A stretch of 64,000 nt of DNA. Source: Marinobacter daqiaonensis (GTDB lineage Bacteria > Pseudomonadota > Gammaproteobacteria > Pseudomonadales > Oleiphilaceae). Positions 51,476-60,399 of this stretch are shown here, piece by piece. Position 1 is the first letter of the stretch; each line of letters starts with the position of its first letter. Made by a program: the position numbers and the translations under genes. The stretch is from positions 286,376 through 350,375 of the forward strand of contig NZ_FOYW01000001.1 of NCBI RefSeq assembly GCF_900115285.1, written 5' to 3'. The notes under the pieces are model-generated. The model was not told the DNA's origin. It was given only the letters and a program-made list of their open reading frames with translations, and searched no databases.

Positions 51476-51797
51476 ACATTATGGACGACCTGCTATTAAT
51501 GATACGGTTTTCCTCTGGGGGTAAGCCCTGCCATCCTGACCCTGAAAAGATGGATGTGTCTACTCGGTAAACTCGTCGCTTTTTCCTGAGGTCTGTGAGA
51601 ATGTCCTCACAGACCGGATATTCTTTCACTTTGGGTGCTTGCGTACTAATGTTTAGGCTATCGGGTCATTCCGACAGGCGGTACAATCTCCCCATTGTCT
51701 TGCACCGGTCCACGGGGCCGGGAATAAAAGCGCAAACGCGATGCTGGCCGGATGGCTATCCGATCAAGAAGGCATTGAACCTGGCAAGAGGTGAACA
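51476..51797. other. intergenic region upstream of gacA
   Basis: A 322-nt gap. The clearest structure is a perfect inverted repeat, GGTCTGTGAG-N6-CTCACAGACC at 51590-51615, about 180 nt before gacA. It is followed by a T-rich stretch (GGATATTCTTTCAC), so it could be a terminator or an operator. No gene is convincing; an ORF of 32 codons from 51473 has no support. Confidence 0.6.
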
Positions 51798-52451
51798 TTG
51801 ATCAGCGTACTGGTTGTAGATGATCACGAACTGGTTCGTTCCGGGATTACCCGGATGCTGGCCGACAATCCTGATATCGAAGTCCTGGGCGAGGCGGCCT
51901 CGGGCGAAGAGGCGGTAGATGCCGTTCGGGCGAAACGCCCGGACATTGTACTGATGGATATCCGTATGCCCGGAATCGGGGGGCTGGAAGCAACCCGTAA
52001 GATCCTTCGTCTCGATGACTCCATCCGGGTGATCGTGGTGACTGCCTGCGCCGACGACCCCTATCCCACGCGGGTCATGCAGGCCGGCGCGACCGCATAC
52101 ATCACCAAGGGTGCGGACCTGGACGAGATGGTGCGCGCGATCCGCAAGGCTCATGCCGGGCAACGCTATATCAGCCCTGAGATCGCCCAGAAAATGGCGC
52201 TTAAACAGCTGGGGGGGGAGGAGGATCAAGAAGAATCCCTGTTTGACCGGCTGTCGGAACGAGAACTGCAGATCGCCCTGATGGTGGTGGACTGCCAGAA
52301 GGTGCAGGATATTTCAGACAAGCTGTGCCTGAGCCCCAAAACAGTGAACAGTTACCGTTACCGCATCTTCGAGAAGCTGGAAATCTCCAGCGATGTGGAG
52401 CTGGCGCTCATGGCGGTTCGATTCGGGTTGCTTGATGCCGACAAGGTCTGA
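51798..52451 (+). CDS. gacA: response regulator GacA/UvrY
   Basis: NarL/FixJ-type regulator of the Gac/Rsm (BarA/UvrY) pathway, which normally activates small RNAs that titrate CsrA/RsmA. The 217-aa protein has a receiver domain with DDH near the start, Asp54 in LMDIRMPGIGG, and a C-terminal LuxR helix-turn-helix (LSERELQIALMVVDCQKVQDISDKLCLSPKTVNSYRYRIFEKL). Start is a TTG at 51798 with AGAGGTG just upstream; no ATG lies at a suitable position. It overlaps uvrC by 17 nt, the standard order. Confidence 0.94.
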   Translation: MISVLVVDDHELVRSGITRMLADNPDIEVLGEAASGEEAVDAVRAKRPDIVLMDIRMPGIGGLEATRKILRLDDSIRVIVVTACADDPYPTRVMQAGATAYITKGADLDEMVRAIRKAHAGQRYISPEIAQKMALKQLGGEEDQEESLFDRLSERELQIALMVVDCQKVQDISDKLCLSPKTVNSYRYRIFEKLEISSDVELALMAVRFGLLDADKV

Positions 52452-54300
52452 CGCTACGTCCGCTGACCAACCCGCTGAGTTCGACAGTAAGGCATTCCTC
52501 AAACAGCTGACGGAACGGCCGGGGGTGTATCGCATGTACGACAGCGCCGGCCAGGTGCTGTATGTGGGCAAGGCCCGTAACCTCAGGAAACGGGTCGGCA
52601 GCTATTTCCGCAAGACCGGCCTGGCACCCAAGACCGCAGCCCTGGTCTCCCGCATCCATCAGATCGAAGTGACGGTCACCGGCAGCGAAACGGAGGCCCT
52701 CCTTCTCGAGCAGAATCTGATCAAGTCGGAGCGTCCTCCCTACAATATCCTGCTCAGGGATGACAAATCCTATCCCTATATCTACCTGTCATCCCACCAT
52801 GACTACCCGTCGCTGACATTCCGTCGTGGTCGCACCCGGAAGGGTCTCGGCACCTGGTTCGGTCCCTATCCCAGTTCGGGGGCGGTGAAGGAAAGTCTTA
52901 ATATCCTGCAGAAGATATTCCGTATAAGAGATTGTAGTGAAAGCTATTTCCGAAATCGTACACGGCCCTGTCTGCAGTACCAGATAGGTCGTTGCACCGG
53001 GCCATGTGTGGGTTACATCAGCGAGGAGGACTACCGGGCGGACGTGCGGCACGCCACCATGTTCCTGGAGGGCAAGAACCCCGCCATTATCCGGGATCTG
53101 ATGGACAGCATGGAGAAGGCGGCCGCCAACCTGGAGTTCGAGAAGGCAGCGGCCTGCCGGGACCAGATCAATCATCTCCGCCATGTCCAGGAGCAACAGG
53201 CCATTGACAGCGAGGGCGGTGACGCCGATGTGGTCGCACTGGCCCAGGATGCTGGTGTGGTCTGTGTGGTGGTGATCATTGTCAGGGGTGGTCGGGTGCT
53301 GGGCACCAAGGACTATTTCCCCCGGTTTTCCCTGGAGCAGAACGAAGAGGAACTGCTCAGCGCCTTCCTGGGTCAGTTCTACTTCGGCAGCGAGACCCGC
53401 CGTGAGATCCCCAGGGATATTCTGGTGAGTGTCCTGCCGGAGGGCCATGAGTTACTCTCGGAAGCCCTCAGCGAGCAGGCCGGCCGGGAAACCCGTATCC
53501 GTCGGAATGTTCGTGGCGAGCGCCGGAAGTGGCTGGAACTGGCCGAAACCAATGCCCGCCAGACACTGCTGACTCACCTGGCGAGCAAGGAAACGGTCTA
53601 TCGCCGGTTCCTGGCCCTGAGGGACCTTCTCGACCTTCCGGAAACCCCTGGCCGGCTCGAGTGTTTCGATATCAGCCACAGCCACGGCGAAAACACGGTC
53701 GCATCCTGTGTGGTTTTCGACGAGAATGGCCCCCTGAAGAGTGATTACCGGCTCTACAATATAGAAGGGATCACCGGCGGCGATGACTACGCCGCCATGC
53801 AGCAGGTGCTGACACGCCGCTACCGGCGAATGGTCAATGGGGAAGGCAAGCGTCCGGACCTGGTGCTGATTGACGGGGGCAAGGGGCAGCTCAGAGTGGC
53901 CCGTGAGGTGTTCGAGGAACTGGGCATCCGCGACATCCCACTCATTGGCGTTGCCAAGGGCGTTACCCGCAAGGCCGGGATGGAGCAGTTGATTGACGCC
54001 CTGACCGACCGGGTGTTCCGCGTGCCACCCGATTCCCCGGCACTGCACCTGATCCAGCATATCAGGGACGAGAGTCACCGTTTCGCCATTACCGGGCATC
54101 GCGCACGCCGCGACAAGAAACGGCGCCAGTCGTCCCTGGAAGGCATAGAGGGGGTGGGGCCGAAACGCCGGCGGGACCTGATCCGGTATTTCGGCAGCGT
54201 GCGGACCCTCCGCGATGCCAGTATTGATGAAATCGCCAAGGTTCAGGGCATCAGCAAAGTCCTGGCAGAAGCCATCCATGCGGCACTACACGACGAGTAA
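52435..54300 (+). CDS. uvrC: excinuclease ABC subunit C
   Basis: Nuclease of nucleotide excision repair that cuts both sides of the lesion. The 621-aa protein has the N-terminal GIY-YIG domain ([25 protein letters not shown]), a central UvrB-binding helix pair ([19 protein letters not shown]), the RNase H-like domain with [20 protein letters not shown] and IDGGKGQL, and C-terminal HhH motifs ([15 protein letters not shown]). ATG 52435 lies inside gacA. It is 7 nt from pgsA. Confidence 0.96.
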   Translation: MPTRSDATSADQPAEFDSKAFLKQLTERPGVYRMYDSAGQVLYVGKARNLRKRVGSYFRKTGLAPKTAALVSRIHQIEVTVTGSETEALLLEQNLIKSERPPYNILLRDDKSYPYIYLSSHHDYPSLTFRRGRTRKGLGTWFGPYPSSGAVKESLNILQKIFRIRDCSESYFRNRTRPCLQYQIGRCTGPCVGYISEEDYRADVRHATMFLEGKNPAIIRDLMDSMEKAAANLEFEKAAACRDQINHLRHVQEQQAIDSEGGDADVVALAQDAGVVCVVVIIVRGGRVLGTKDYFPRFSLEQNEEELLSAFLGQFYFGSETRREIPRDILVSVLPEGHELLSEALSEQAGRETRIRRNVRGERRKWLELAETNARQTLLTHLASKETVYRRFLALRDLLDLPETPGRLECFDISHSHGENTVASCVVFDENGPLKSDYRLYNIEGITGGDDYAAMQQVLTRRYRRMVNGEGKRPDLVLIDGGKGQLRVAREVFEELGIRDIPLIGVAKGVTRKAGMEQLIDALTDRVFRVPPDSPALHLIQHIRDESHRFAITGHRARRDKKRRQSSLEGIEGVGPKRRRDLIRYFGSVRTLRDASIDEIAKVQGISKVLAEAIHAALHDE

Positions 54301-54307
54301 GGAAGCC

Positions 54308-54862
54308 ATGAATCTACCCAATATCCTCACCCTGTCCCGTATCGTGATGATTCCGGTGTTTGTGGTGGTGTTCTACCTGCCGGTTGAGTGGCGCTATGTG
54401 GCCAGTGCGGCCATCTTTGGCATCGCCGCCGCCACCGACTGGCTCGATGGCTACCTGGCCCGAAAGCTGGACCAGTCGACGCCTTTCGGCGCTTTTCTCG
54501 ACCCGGTGGCGGACAAGCTGATGGTCGCGGTGGCATTGACGGTTCTGATCGAGGAACATGCCAGCATCCTCCTGACCATCCCCGCCACCATCATCATTGG
54601 CCGTGAAATCGTGATCTCGGCCCTGCGGGAGTGGATGGCCGAAGTGGGAAGCCGTGCCAGCGTAGCCGTATCCTATATTGGCAAGATCAAGACCACCGCC
54701 CAGATGGTGGCGATCATCATGCTGCTTGCAGCGCCTCCGGGCATCCTGATGGCCCACCTGGGCATCGCGCTGCTGTATCTCGCTGCGCTCCTGACCCTAT
54801 GGTCGATGATGCTCTATCTGAAAGCGGCCTGGCCGGACCTGTTCCCCGACAATAACGCCTGA
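54308..54862 (+). CDS. pgsA: CDP-diacylglycerol-glycerol-3-phosphate 3-phosphatidyltransferase
   Basis: First committed step to phosphatidylglycerol and cardiolipin. The 184-aa inner-membrane protein carries the complete CDP-alcohol phosphotransferase motif D44, D47G48, A51R52, G61, D65, D69 ([20 protein letters not shown], then FLDPVADKL) and about five membrane segments. It follows uvrC. Only 4 nt separate it from the convergent lipoprotein gene, with no terminator between. Confidence 0.94.
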   Translation: MNLPNILTLSRIVMIPVFVVVFYLPVEWRYVASAAIFGIAAATDWLDGYLARKLDQSTPFGAFLDPVADKLMVAVALTVLIEEHASILLTIPATIIIGREIVISALREWMAEVGSRASVAVSYIGKIKTTAQMVAIIMLLAAPPGILMAHLGIALLYLAALLTLWSMMLYLKAAWPDLFPDNNA

Positions 54863-54866
54863 AACC

Positions 54867-55526
54867 TCAGGGCCTGGCCGGTGCGCTGGCAACTATCCAG
54901 TCCGCCAGTTCCGTCGCCAGGCTGGTGGCGGCATCGCCGAATGCATCGATGGAATGGTCAAGACTTTCCCCCGCCGGCTCGTGGCTGACCTGGAAATCCC
55001 TTGTGGCCAGAATCTCACGGCTACCGTTTTCCACCAGCTGGGCCTGCAGATAAATGCGGATGACCTTGGAGTTGCCGGTGCGGTCCTCCTGGAACTCCCT
55101 CAGTGAGGAGGTCAGCGTCAGGGTGGTCACCGCCCCGCTCTCATCGGACACCACGTTCCCCATACGCGGATCCTGCCGCAGTGACCTGACCAGGTGTTCA
55201 CGTAGCAGCAGCGGTGCATCCGCAACCCAGCGCGTCCCGCTATAGGCCGCCAGTTCATCGGACTCCAGCTCGATCACCACCCTGTTGCTGTCGTGGACAC
55301 CGCTGGCATGGGGCCGGTTCACCTGCAGCGGCGGAATCTGTTCGGTTTTTCTGCCGGCGGGCTCCGGAGCTGTGTAGGGCAGGTCGAAGATCCGTTGCGG
55401 GGTCTTCTCCGGTAGCAGGCTGACGCTGCACCCGGAAATGACGATGGCGCAGGCCGGCGCCAGCCATCGGGACAGGGCAAAAGACATCCCCGGGCTGCGG
55501 AACGGCCTGTTTTGCGCTTTCTTCAT
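54867..55526 (-). CDS. ABC-type transport auxiliary lipoprotein (PqiC-like) of an MCE system
   Basis: A 219-aa predicted outer-membrane lipoprotein. The signal ends in a lipobox (AIVISGC). The mature part matches the PqiC / ABC-type auxiliary family: IFDLPYTAPEP, RVVIELESDELAAYSGTRWVADAP and LREHLVRSLRQDP. In PqiABC and related MCE systems such a protein holds the outer-membrane end. It is the last gene of the four-gene operon and overlaps the MCE gene by 4 nt. Confidence 0.82.
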   Translation of the reverse strand: MKKAQNRPFRSPGMSFALSRWLAPACAIVISGCSVSLLPEKTPQRIFDLPYTAPEPAGRKTEQIPPLQVNRPHASGVHDSNRVVIELESDELAAYSGTRWVADAPLLLREHLVRSLRQDPRMGNVVSDESGAVTTLTLTSSLREFQEDRTGNSKVIRIYLQAQLVENGSREILATRDFQVSHEPAGESLDHSIDAFGDAATSLATELADWIVASAPARP

Positions 55527-56461
55527 GGCGAGATCTCCTGAATCGGGTCTTTGCCGAGCAACGCCCGGGCAGGGTCCTCCTCCAGTCTCTGGCTAAGGCG
55601 ATTGAGGTTCCTGAGGGTTCCCTGCAACTGCTGCATGACCGGCCCCATTTCACCCACGCTCCGCAGACCCTGGTCCAGGGCGCCTTCGTTGGCGTCGATC
55701 AGGCCGTCTATCCGCGTGGTTGCCCGGTTAAGGGCGTCTGCTGCGTCCCGCGCCGACAGCAGTACCGCCCTCGCATCGTCCTGGAGGAGGGTATCGATAT
55801 CTCCGGCGAGCTGGTTGTAACGCTCAAAACCCGCTTCGGCCTGGTGAGCGGCCTGCTGGATGGCATTCAGGGCCTGATTGAGATTTTCCCGCTCCGCGAC
55901 AAGACCTTCGGAAGCGACACGAAGATTCTCAAGGGCCAACGCGAAATTCATTCGGTTGTCCTCCGACAGAAGCTGATTGGCACTGTCGAGGAATGAATTC
56001 GCTTTCCTGAACAGGTTCTCGCTGCTGCTGAGCAGGGTGCTGAACTGGGAGGGTTCCGCTTCAATGCGGGGGGGGTCTTCCCTACTGCCCTTCAGTACGG
56101 GGCTTTCCGGTGTGCCCCCGAAAAGCTGGATGCTCATGGCGCCGGTAACGTTGACCAGCATCAGGCTCGCACGGGTGTCTTTTTTCACCGGCACCTCGGA
56201 ATACACCCGGATAAGTGCCTGAACCTGGCGGGGGTCCTCGGGGTCGAGACGAAGGCTGACGACATTGCCGACCTCCAGGCCGCTATATTGCACCGGGCTG
56301 CCTTCGGAAAGGCCGGTGACCCCCTGATGAAAAATCACCATGTAATAACTGTATTGCCGGTTCTTGTCGGCGTCTCCCAGCCAGAGGGCGAACAAAAGAA
56401 TGGCCGCGAGGGTGACGACAGTGAAAATGCCAATCAGCACATGATGGGCTCTGGGTTCCAA
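55523..56461 (-). CDS. MCE/MlaD-domain lipid transport protein
   Basis: Periplasmic lipid-carrier subunit. The 312-aa protein has an N-terminal anchor (HHVLIGIFTVVTLAAILLFALWLG), a single MCE domain at about 35-130 (GVTGLSEGSPVQYSGLEVGNV) and a long coiled-coil C-terminal region. The start is assigned to TTG 56461, directly after the ATPase stop. GGAGGAG lies 7 nt upstream, and LEPRAHHVLIG aligns with the usual MEPRAHH start. Longer ATG-initiated frames reach into the ATPase gene. It probably forms a hexamer with the permease. Confidence 0.87.
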   Translation of the reverse strand: MEPRAHHVLIGIFTVVTLAAILLFALWLGDADKNRQYSYYMVIFHQGVTGLSEGSPVQYSGLEVGNVVSLRLDPEDPRQVQALIRVYSEVPVKKDTRASLMLVNVTGAMSIQLFGGTPESPVLKGSREDPPRIEAEPSQFSTLLSSSENLFRKANSFLDSANQLLSEDNRMNFALALENLRVASEGLVAERENLNQALNAIQQAAHQAEAGFERYNQLAGDIDTLLQDDARAVLLSARDAADALNRATTRIDGLIDANEGALDQGLRSVGEMGPVMQQLQGTLRNLNRLSQRLEEDPARALLGKDPIQEISP

Positions 56462-56462
56462 G

Positions 56463-57269
56463 TTACTGCTCCTCCCTGGTTGTTTGACGATGGGCCTTTG
56501 CGGCCGCCCGGCCCCGGGGACCATGGAAGTATTCACGGATCCAGCTGTCGCTTTGCTGTTCTACCACATCCAGGGAATCCGCCACCAGCACCTTGCCTTC
56601 GGACAGAACCGCAACCCGGTCACAGGTCGCGTACAGGGTGTCCAGGTCATGGGTCACCAGGAACACACTGAATCCCAGGGCATCCCGAAGGGTGGTGAGC
56701 AGGCTGTCGAAAGCGGAGGCCCCGATCGGGTCCAGCCCGGCCGTTGGCTCATCCAGGAACAGCACCTCCGGGTCGAGGGCAAGCGCCCGCGCCAATGCGG
56801 CCCGTTTGACCATGCCGCCGGAAAGCTCCGATGGATAGTTCAGGGCCGCCTGGGTGGGCAGTCCCACCATGGCCAGCTTTACCCTCGCCAGATGCTCGGC
56901 GTTTGCCCGGCTCAGCCCCGCATGTTCTATCATCGGCAGGGCGATATTTTCCTGGAGGTTGAGGGAGGTGAACAGGGCCCCGCCCTGGAACATGACCCCC
57001 AGCCGACGCTCGGTGTGGGATCGTTCACGGGTCGACATGGCCAGAAGGTCGCGACCCAGAACCCGGACGGTACCGGCACTTGGTTCCAGCAAGCCCACTA
57101 TACTGCGCAACAGGACGGTCTTGCCGGTCCCCGATCCGCCGACCACGCCCAGAATTTCCCCCGGAAACAGGTCCAGATCCAGGTCGTCGTGCACGGTGTG
57201 TTCGCCAAAGCGGTTCACCAGACCACGAACCTCGATAAGAGGCTGTCTGCTTTGCTGCCGGCTCACCAT
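56463..57269 (-). CDS. MlaF-like ABC transporter ATPase
   Basis: ATPase of the MCE lipid transporter, 268 aa. Walker A is GGSGTGKTVLLRS, the signature is LSGGMVKRAALARAL, Walker B is VLFLDEPTAGLDP, and the switch His lies in LVTHDLDTLYATCD. The LSGGM form and sequence resemble MlaF and TtgA-type ATPases. Overlaps the permease gene by 7 nt. Confidence 0.9.
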   Translation of the reverse strand: MVSRQQSRQPLIEVRGLVNRFGEHTVHDDLDLDLFPGEILGVVGGSGTGKTVLLRSIVGLLEPSAGTVRVLGRDLLAMSTRERSHTERRLGVMFQGGALFTSLNLQENIALPMIEHAGLSRANAEHLARVKLAMVGLPTQAALNYPSELSGGMVKRAALARALALDPEVLFLDEPTAGLDPIGASAFDSLLTTLRDALGFSVFLVTHDLDTLYATCDRVAVLSEGKVLVADSLDVVEQQSDSWIREYFHGPRGRAAAKAHRQTTREEQ

Positions 57270-58384
57270 CCCATCTCCATGAAAAACAATGCCGCGATGG
57301 CGTCCAGAAGGATGACCATGAAAATGGCCTGTACCACGCTGGAAGTGGTGTGCTCCCCGACGGATTCAGCGCTGCCGCTGACCTTGAGCCCCTCCAGGCA
57401 CCCTATGACCGCCACTATAAACGCGAAAATCGGCGCCTTCCCCAGGCCGACAAGGAAGTGGTTGATGGGAATGTCGTTTTCAAGAATGTTCAGAAACTGG
57501 GCCAGAGGAATGTCCAGGGAAAAAATACAGACCAGCGCCCCGCCAAAGATCCCGCTGATCATGCCTACGAACGTCAGGAAAGGCAGGCTTATGATCATCG
57601 CCAGCACCCGGGGGATCACCAGCATCTCCATCGGATCGAGACCGATGGCCCGCAGGGCATCGATCTCCTCATTGGCTTTCATCGAGCCCAGTTGGGCGGT
57701 GTAGGCGCTGGCGGTCCGGCCGGCCAGAAGTATGGCGGCCAGCACCACGCCGAACTCACGCAGAAAGGCAAAGGACACCAGGTGCACCGTGTAGATGGTG
57801 GCGCCGAAGTTGTCCAGTACCGTCGCACCAAGAAAAGCCACAACCGCGCCCACGAGAAAGGTAAGCAGAGCCACGATGGGAAGCGCGTTAAGGCCGGTAC
57901 GCTGGATGTGGGAAATCAGGGAGGTGAAACGCCAGCGATTGGGGCGGGGCAGAATGTAGAGGATGGTGGCCAGGGTCTGGCCTATGAACCCCGCCAGCAG
58001 CTTCTGTCCCCGGATAAAGCCAAGAGTCAAACGGCCGACCCTCGCCAGTTGTTTGCGAATGCCCTGGGGCTCGGCCGGTACCTCTTCATCCTGCGCCTTC
58101 AGGGCCCTGGCGATAGTGAGCAGGAGACCCTGGCGTTCCTGGCTGATGCTGGACGTGTCCGCCACCAGTTCCTGGAGCCGGGCGCCGCCAAGCAGCTCGG
58201 CCAGCACGCTGGCGCCAGCGCTGTCCATGCCTTCAACCCCCGACATATCGATGTCATCAATCCCGCTCAGCTCCTTTTTAAGGCTCTGCACCTGGCGTCG
58301 CAGGGACTGGAAATGGGCAAGGGTCCACTCGCCGGAGAGTCTGAGAGTCGTATTGTCCTGTTCAAACTGTCCAGGAGAGGGCAT
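57263..58384 (-). CDS. MlaE-like permease with N-terminal STAS domain
   Basis: Inner-membrane permease of the MCE system. The 373-aa protein is a fusion: a STAS-like domain in about the first 100 residues (IDMSGVEGMDSAGASVLAELL) and an MlaE permease domain from about 120 (NALPIVALLTFLVGAVVAFLGA, SMKANEEIDALRAIGLDPMEMLVIPRVLAM). In E. coli MlaE and MlaB are separate; here the MlaB-type function appears fused to the permease. First gene of the operon. The substrate is probably phospholipid, by analogy. Confidence 0.88.
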   Translation of the reverse strand: MPSPGQFEQDNTTLRLSGEWTLAHFQSLRRQVQSLKKELSGIDDIDMSGVEGMDSAGASVLAELLGGARLQELVADTSSISQERQGLLLTIARALKAQDEEVPAEPQGIRKQLARVGRLTLGFIRGQKLLAGFIGQTLATILYILPRPNRWRFTSLISHIQRTGLNALPIVALLTFLVGAVVAFLGATVLDNFGATIYTVHLVSFAFLREFGVVLAAILLAGRTASAYTAQLGSMKANEEIDALRAIGLDPMEMLVIPRVLAMIISLPFLTFVGMISGIFGGALVCIFSLDIPLAQFLNILENDIPINHFLVGLGKAPIFAFIVAVIGCLEGLKVSGSAESVGEHTTSSVVQAIFMVILLDAIAALFFMEMGW

Positions 58385-58513
58385 TCGGATGACTCTTGTT
58401 TATCGGGGTTGTATTCATGCATACAGCATAACCCAATATCCGGCACGTTGAAGGCGGAGCATGGGTAAAAAATCGACAAAAGTGTCAGAAAAACAGAATG
58501 TTGAAAAAAATGG

Positions 58514-58541
58514 TTGACGGCCTGGGGCGAATCCGTAGAAT
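58514..58541 (+). promoter_or_regulatory. promoter of tRNA-Gly/tRNA-Cys
   Basis: TTGACG (58514-58519) and TAGAAT (58536-58541) are 16 nt apart and followed by a GC-rich discriminator, 17 nt before the tRNA-Gly gene: typical of stable-RNA promoters under stringent control. Confidence 0.75.
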
Positions 58542-58558
58542 ACGCCCTCGTTGACCAA

Positions 58559-58634
58559 GCGGGAATAGCTCAGTTGGTAGAGCACAACCTTGCCAAGGTT
58601 GGGGTCGCGAGTTCGAATCTCGTTTCCCGCTCCA
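58559..58634 (+). tRNA. tRNA-Gly (anticodon GCC)
   Basis: A 76-nt tRNA including encoded CCA. It begins GCGGGAATAGCTCAGTTGG, has anticodon GCC in the loop of CCTTGCCAAGG, the T-loop AGTTCGAATCT and an acceptor stem GCGGGAA/TTCCCGC. It sits just before tRNA-Cys. Confidence 0.97.
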
Positions 58635-58721
58635 ATTTCTCTCCGGTTCGCCGGTTGGAAATCACAATCCAGTCTCTCAATGCCCACCTGAGAGCAAAAG
58701 CCCGATCCTGACGGCTTTCCC

Positions 58722-58795
58722 GGCGCGGTGGCAGAGTGGTTATGCAGCGGACTGCAACTCCGTGTACGCCGGTTCGATTCCGACCCGCGCCTCCA
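58722..58795 (+). tRNA. tRNA-Cys (anticodon GCA)
   Basis: A 74-nt tRNA including encoded CCA. It begins GGCGCGGTGGCAGAGTGG, with anticodon GCA in GGACTGCAACTCC and the T-loop GGTTCGATTCC; acceptor GGCGCGG/CCGCGCC pairs. In relatives tRNA-Gly and tRNA-Cys directly follow pgsA. No tRNA-Leu is seen after it here. Confidence 0.96.
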
Positions 58796-58885
58796 TTTTT
58801 ACCCTTATAAATCAATATCCTGTCGTGTTCGGTTTCGGTTGAGTTTCTCGCCCGACATATATCCGAAATACTATCCCCCCTGGTT

Positions 58886-59320
58886 TCAGCCGCCCTTCGA
58901 TGCCGGACTGGCGTCAATGCCAAAGAAAATGGCAGCACTCACGAGAGCTTCATCCTCACTGATTAGGTGAGCCTGGTGATGTTCTGCGCATGCCAGGTGA
59001 AGCGCATCCAGTGTCCTCAAGCTTGTCTTCCTTGTGCCAATCCAATGGCTGGCCCGTTTATAGTGGGCCCTTTCAATGGGGCACAAGCTGAAGCGCCCAT
59101 GGCTGACGTCATCATGGAATGCACTTTCGATCCGGTTCGCCTGGGGCTCGCTGAGCTCTCCCATCCGAACCCATCGGGCCAGTGCGCTTGCCACCTCGAC
59201 TTCCGTCAGATGACTGATAAGAACCGGCTGGGTTTGCGACTCAAGCAATGCCTGAACTCGATCGCTAGCGTGCTCTTGTCTGTAATAGGGGAAAACGGCG
59301 CTCGTATCGAAGTACAACAT
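58886..59320 (-). CDS. PIN-domain toxin (VapC-like)
   Basis: Predicted RNase toxin, 144 aa. The PIN acidic residues are present: Asp5 in MLYFDTSAVF, Glu in LTEVEVASAL, Asp in RTLDALHLACA and an Asp/Glu pair in LISEDEALVSAA. It starts within the antitoxin stop codon (TAATG overlap) on the minus strand, the standard antitoxin-toxin arrangement. Target RNA unknown. Confidence 0.85.
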   Translation of the reverse strand: MLYFDTSAVFPYYRQEHASDRVQALLESQTQPVLISHLTEVEVASALARWVRMGELSEPQANRIESAFHDDVSHGRFSLCPIERAHYKRASHWIGTRKTSLRTLDALHLACAEHHQAHLISEDEALVSAAIFFGIDASPASKGG

Positions 59321-59556
59321 TAATAGCGCTCATCCTCTCTGAGTTCCCGCACCGCTTGAGCAGCGCTTTCCTGCACGGGCGGTAGAGAGGCTCTGAGCTC
59401 CGAACGGTTGGGAAATTGAATCTTCTCGGGCGAGGCCGCGGTCAGACGGGCGGCTGGTTTGCCGTGGCGTAGAATTACAACCTCTTCTCCTGCGGCCACA
59501 GCGTCCAACAGATTTGAGAGCCTTTCTCGAGTTTCCCGAACATTGATCGTTTGCAT
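59320..59556 (-). CDS. Phd/YefM-family antitoxin
   Basis: A 78-aa antitoxin. The N-terminal MQTINVRETRERLSNLLDAV and EEVVILRHGKPAARL match the Phd/YefM DNA-binding fold, and the polar C-terminal tail would wrap the PIN toxin. The ATG at 59556 is chosen by family similarity; a 27-codon in-frame extension to 59637 crosses a palindrome that is better read as the operator. Confidence 0.85.
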   Translation of the reverse strand: MQTINVRETRERLSNLLDAVAAGEEVVILRHGKPAARLTAASPEKIQFPNRSELRASLPPVQESAAQAVRELREDERY

Positions 59557-59574
59557 GATTTTTACCCTATGCGT

Positions 59575-59591
59575 GTACACAACTAGTGTAC
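59575..59591. promoter_or_regulatory. palindromic operator upstream of the toxin-antitoxin genes
   Basis: GTACAC-AACTA-GTGTAC is a perfect 6-bp inverted repeat with a 5-nt centre, 19 bp before the antitoxin ATG. Position and symmetry fit the autoregulatory site of a Phd-type antitoxin. Confidence 0.65.
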
Positions 59592-59883
59592 TCTCAGTGG
59601 AAGTTCCGGAGCAATCAGGACCGTCGGAGAATTTCATATTTTACCTCGGTCATTCAGATACTTTCTGTTCCCGCTCAAATCTGATCGTTGTCCTGGCCCG
59701 CTTCGGCGAGTTGATCAACCGATAATGGTTCCGTATGGCCTCAGTTTTATAGCCGCCACGATTGCGGGCGAAGGGACATTTGTGTCTGGGCTCACTGGCA
59801 GGGGCTACTGTGACGGGAGGTTATTACAGGGAAGGGGACATGGGGATCCCTGGCCCGGGCGGGCCAGGGGTTCAGGCCTGGGA
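59592..59883. other. intergenic region between the toxin-antitoxin genes and the outer membrane protein gene
   Basis: About 290 nt with no supported gene. The only clear structure is the hairpin at 59848-59869 just downstream of the outer membrane protein gene. Open frames crossing the region have no recognisable similarity. Confidence 0.5.
59848..59869 (-). terminator. hairpin downstream of the outer membrane protein gene
   Basis: CCCTGGCCC pairs with GGGCCAGGG around a 4-nt loop, 14 nt after the stop of the minus-strand gene. No T-run follows. Confidence 0.55.
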
Positions 59884-60399
59884 TCAGAAGTTGAAACCCA
59901 TGCCCACGCTGTAGTACAGGATACCGTCGTCGTAGTTGTCATCCACGTCGCTGGAGCCCTCGAACAGGAACTGGTATTGCACCATTCCCTGAATGAAGGT
60001 CTTCTCCAGAACGTAGTACTTCAGGCCGGCTTCCGGACCCGCCGAGAAGGTTTCCTCGGTACGGTCACCGTAGTTGAAACCCAGGTTGGCGCCGATAAAC
60101 GGACGCATTTGGCCCTGGCCGAAATGGTGGTCGTAATAGCCCACCGTGGCACCGTCGATGTCAGTGCTGTCGCCTTCCCGGTCAGCCAGGCTGAGGGACT
60201 GGCGAACACCGATCTGGCCCCGATCATTGATGTACTGACCGTAGCTTGCCGTCATCGAGAAAGCGTTGTTATCCAGATCCTTGTCGCTTTGACCCTGACC
60301 ACTGATAGTGACTTCCCGGTCACCATTGACTGCCTGCGCAAAAACCATGGACGGGGCAATTGCCGTAACGATAAGTGTGCTTTTCAGAAGCGTGTGCAT
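59884..60399 (-). CDS. small outer membrane beta-barrel protein
   Basis: A 171-aa protein with a signal peptide cleaved after about SMVFAQA. The mature part has alternating hydrophobic strands (AFSMTASYGQYI, QMRPFIGANLGFNYG, GLKYYVLEKTFIQGMVQYQFLF, ILYYSVGMGFNF) and ends in aromatic Phe, the outer-membrane barrel insertion signature. Size suggests an 8-strand barrel (OmpA/OmpW-like fold). The acidic loops (SSDVDDNYDDG) are striking. Function unknown. Confidence 0.7.
   Translation of the reverse strand: MHTLLKSTLIVTAIAPSMVFAQAVNGDREVTISGQGQSDKDLDNNAFSMTASYGQYINDRGQIGVRQSLSLADREGDSTDIDGATVGYYDHHFGQGQMRPFIGANLGFNYGDRTEETFSAGPEAGLKYYVLEKTFIQGMVQYQFLFEGSSDVDDNYDDGILYYSVGMGFNF

Noticed and set aside
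51473..51574. Short 32-codon ORF overlapping the end of the YheU-like gene
   Set aside because: No family similarity and no clear ribosome site; probably chance.
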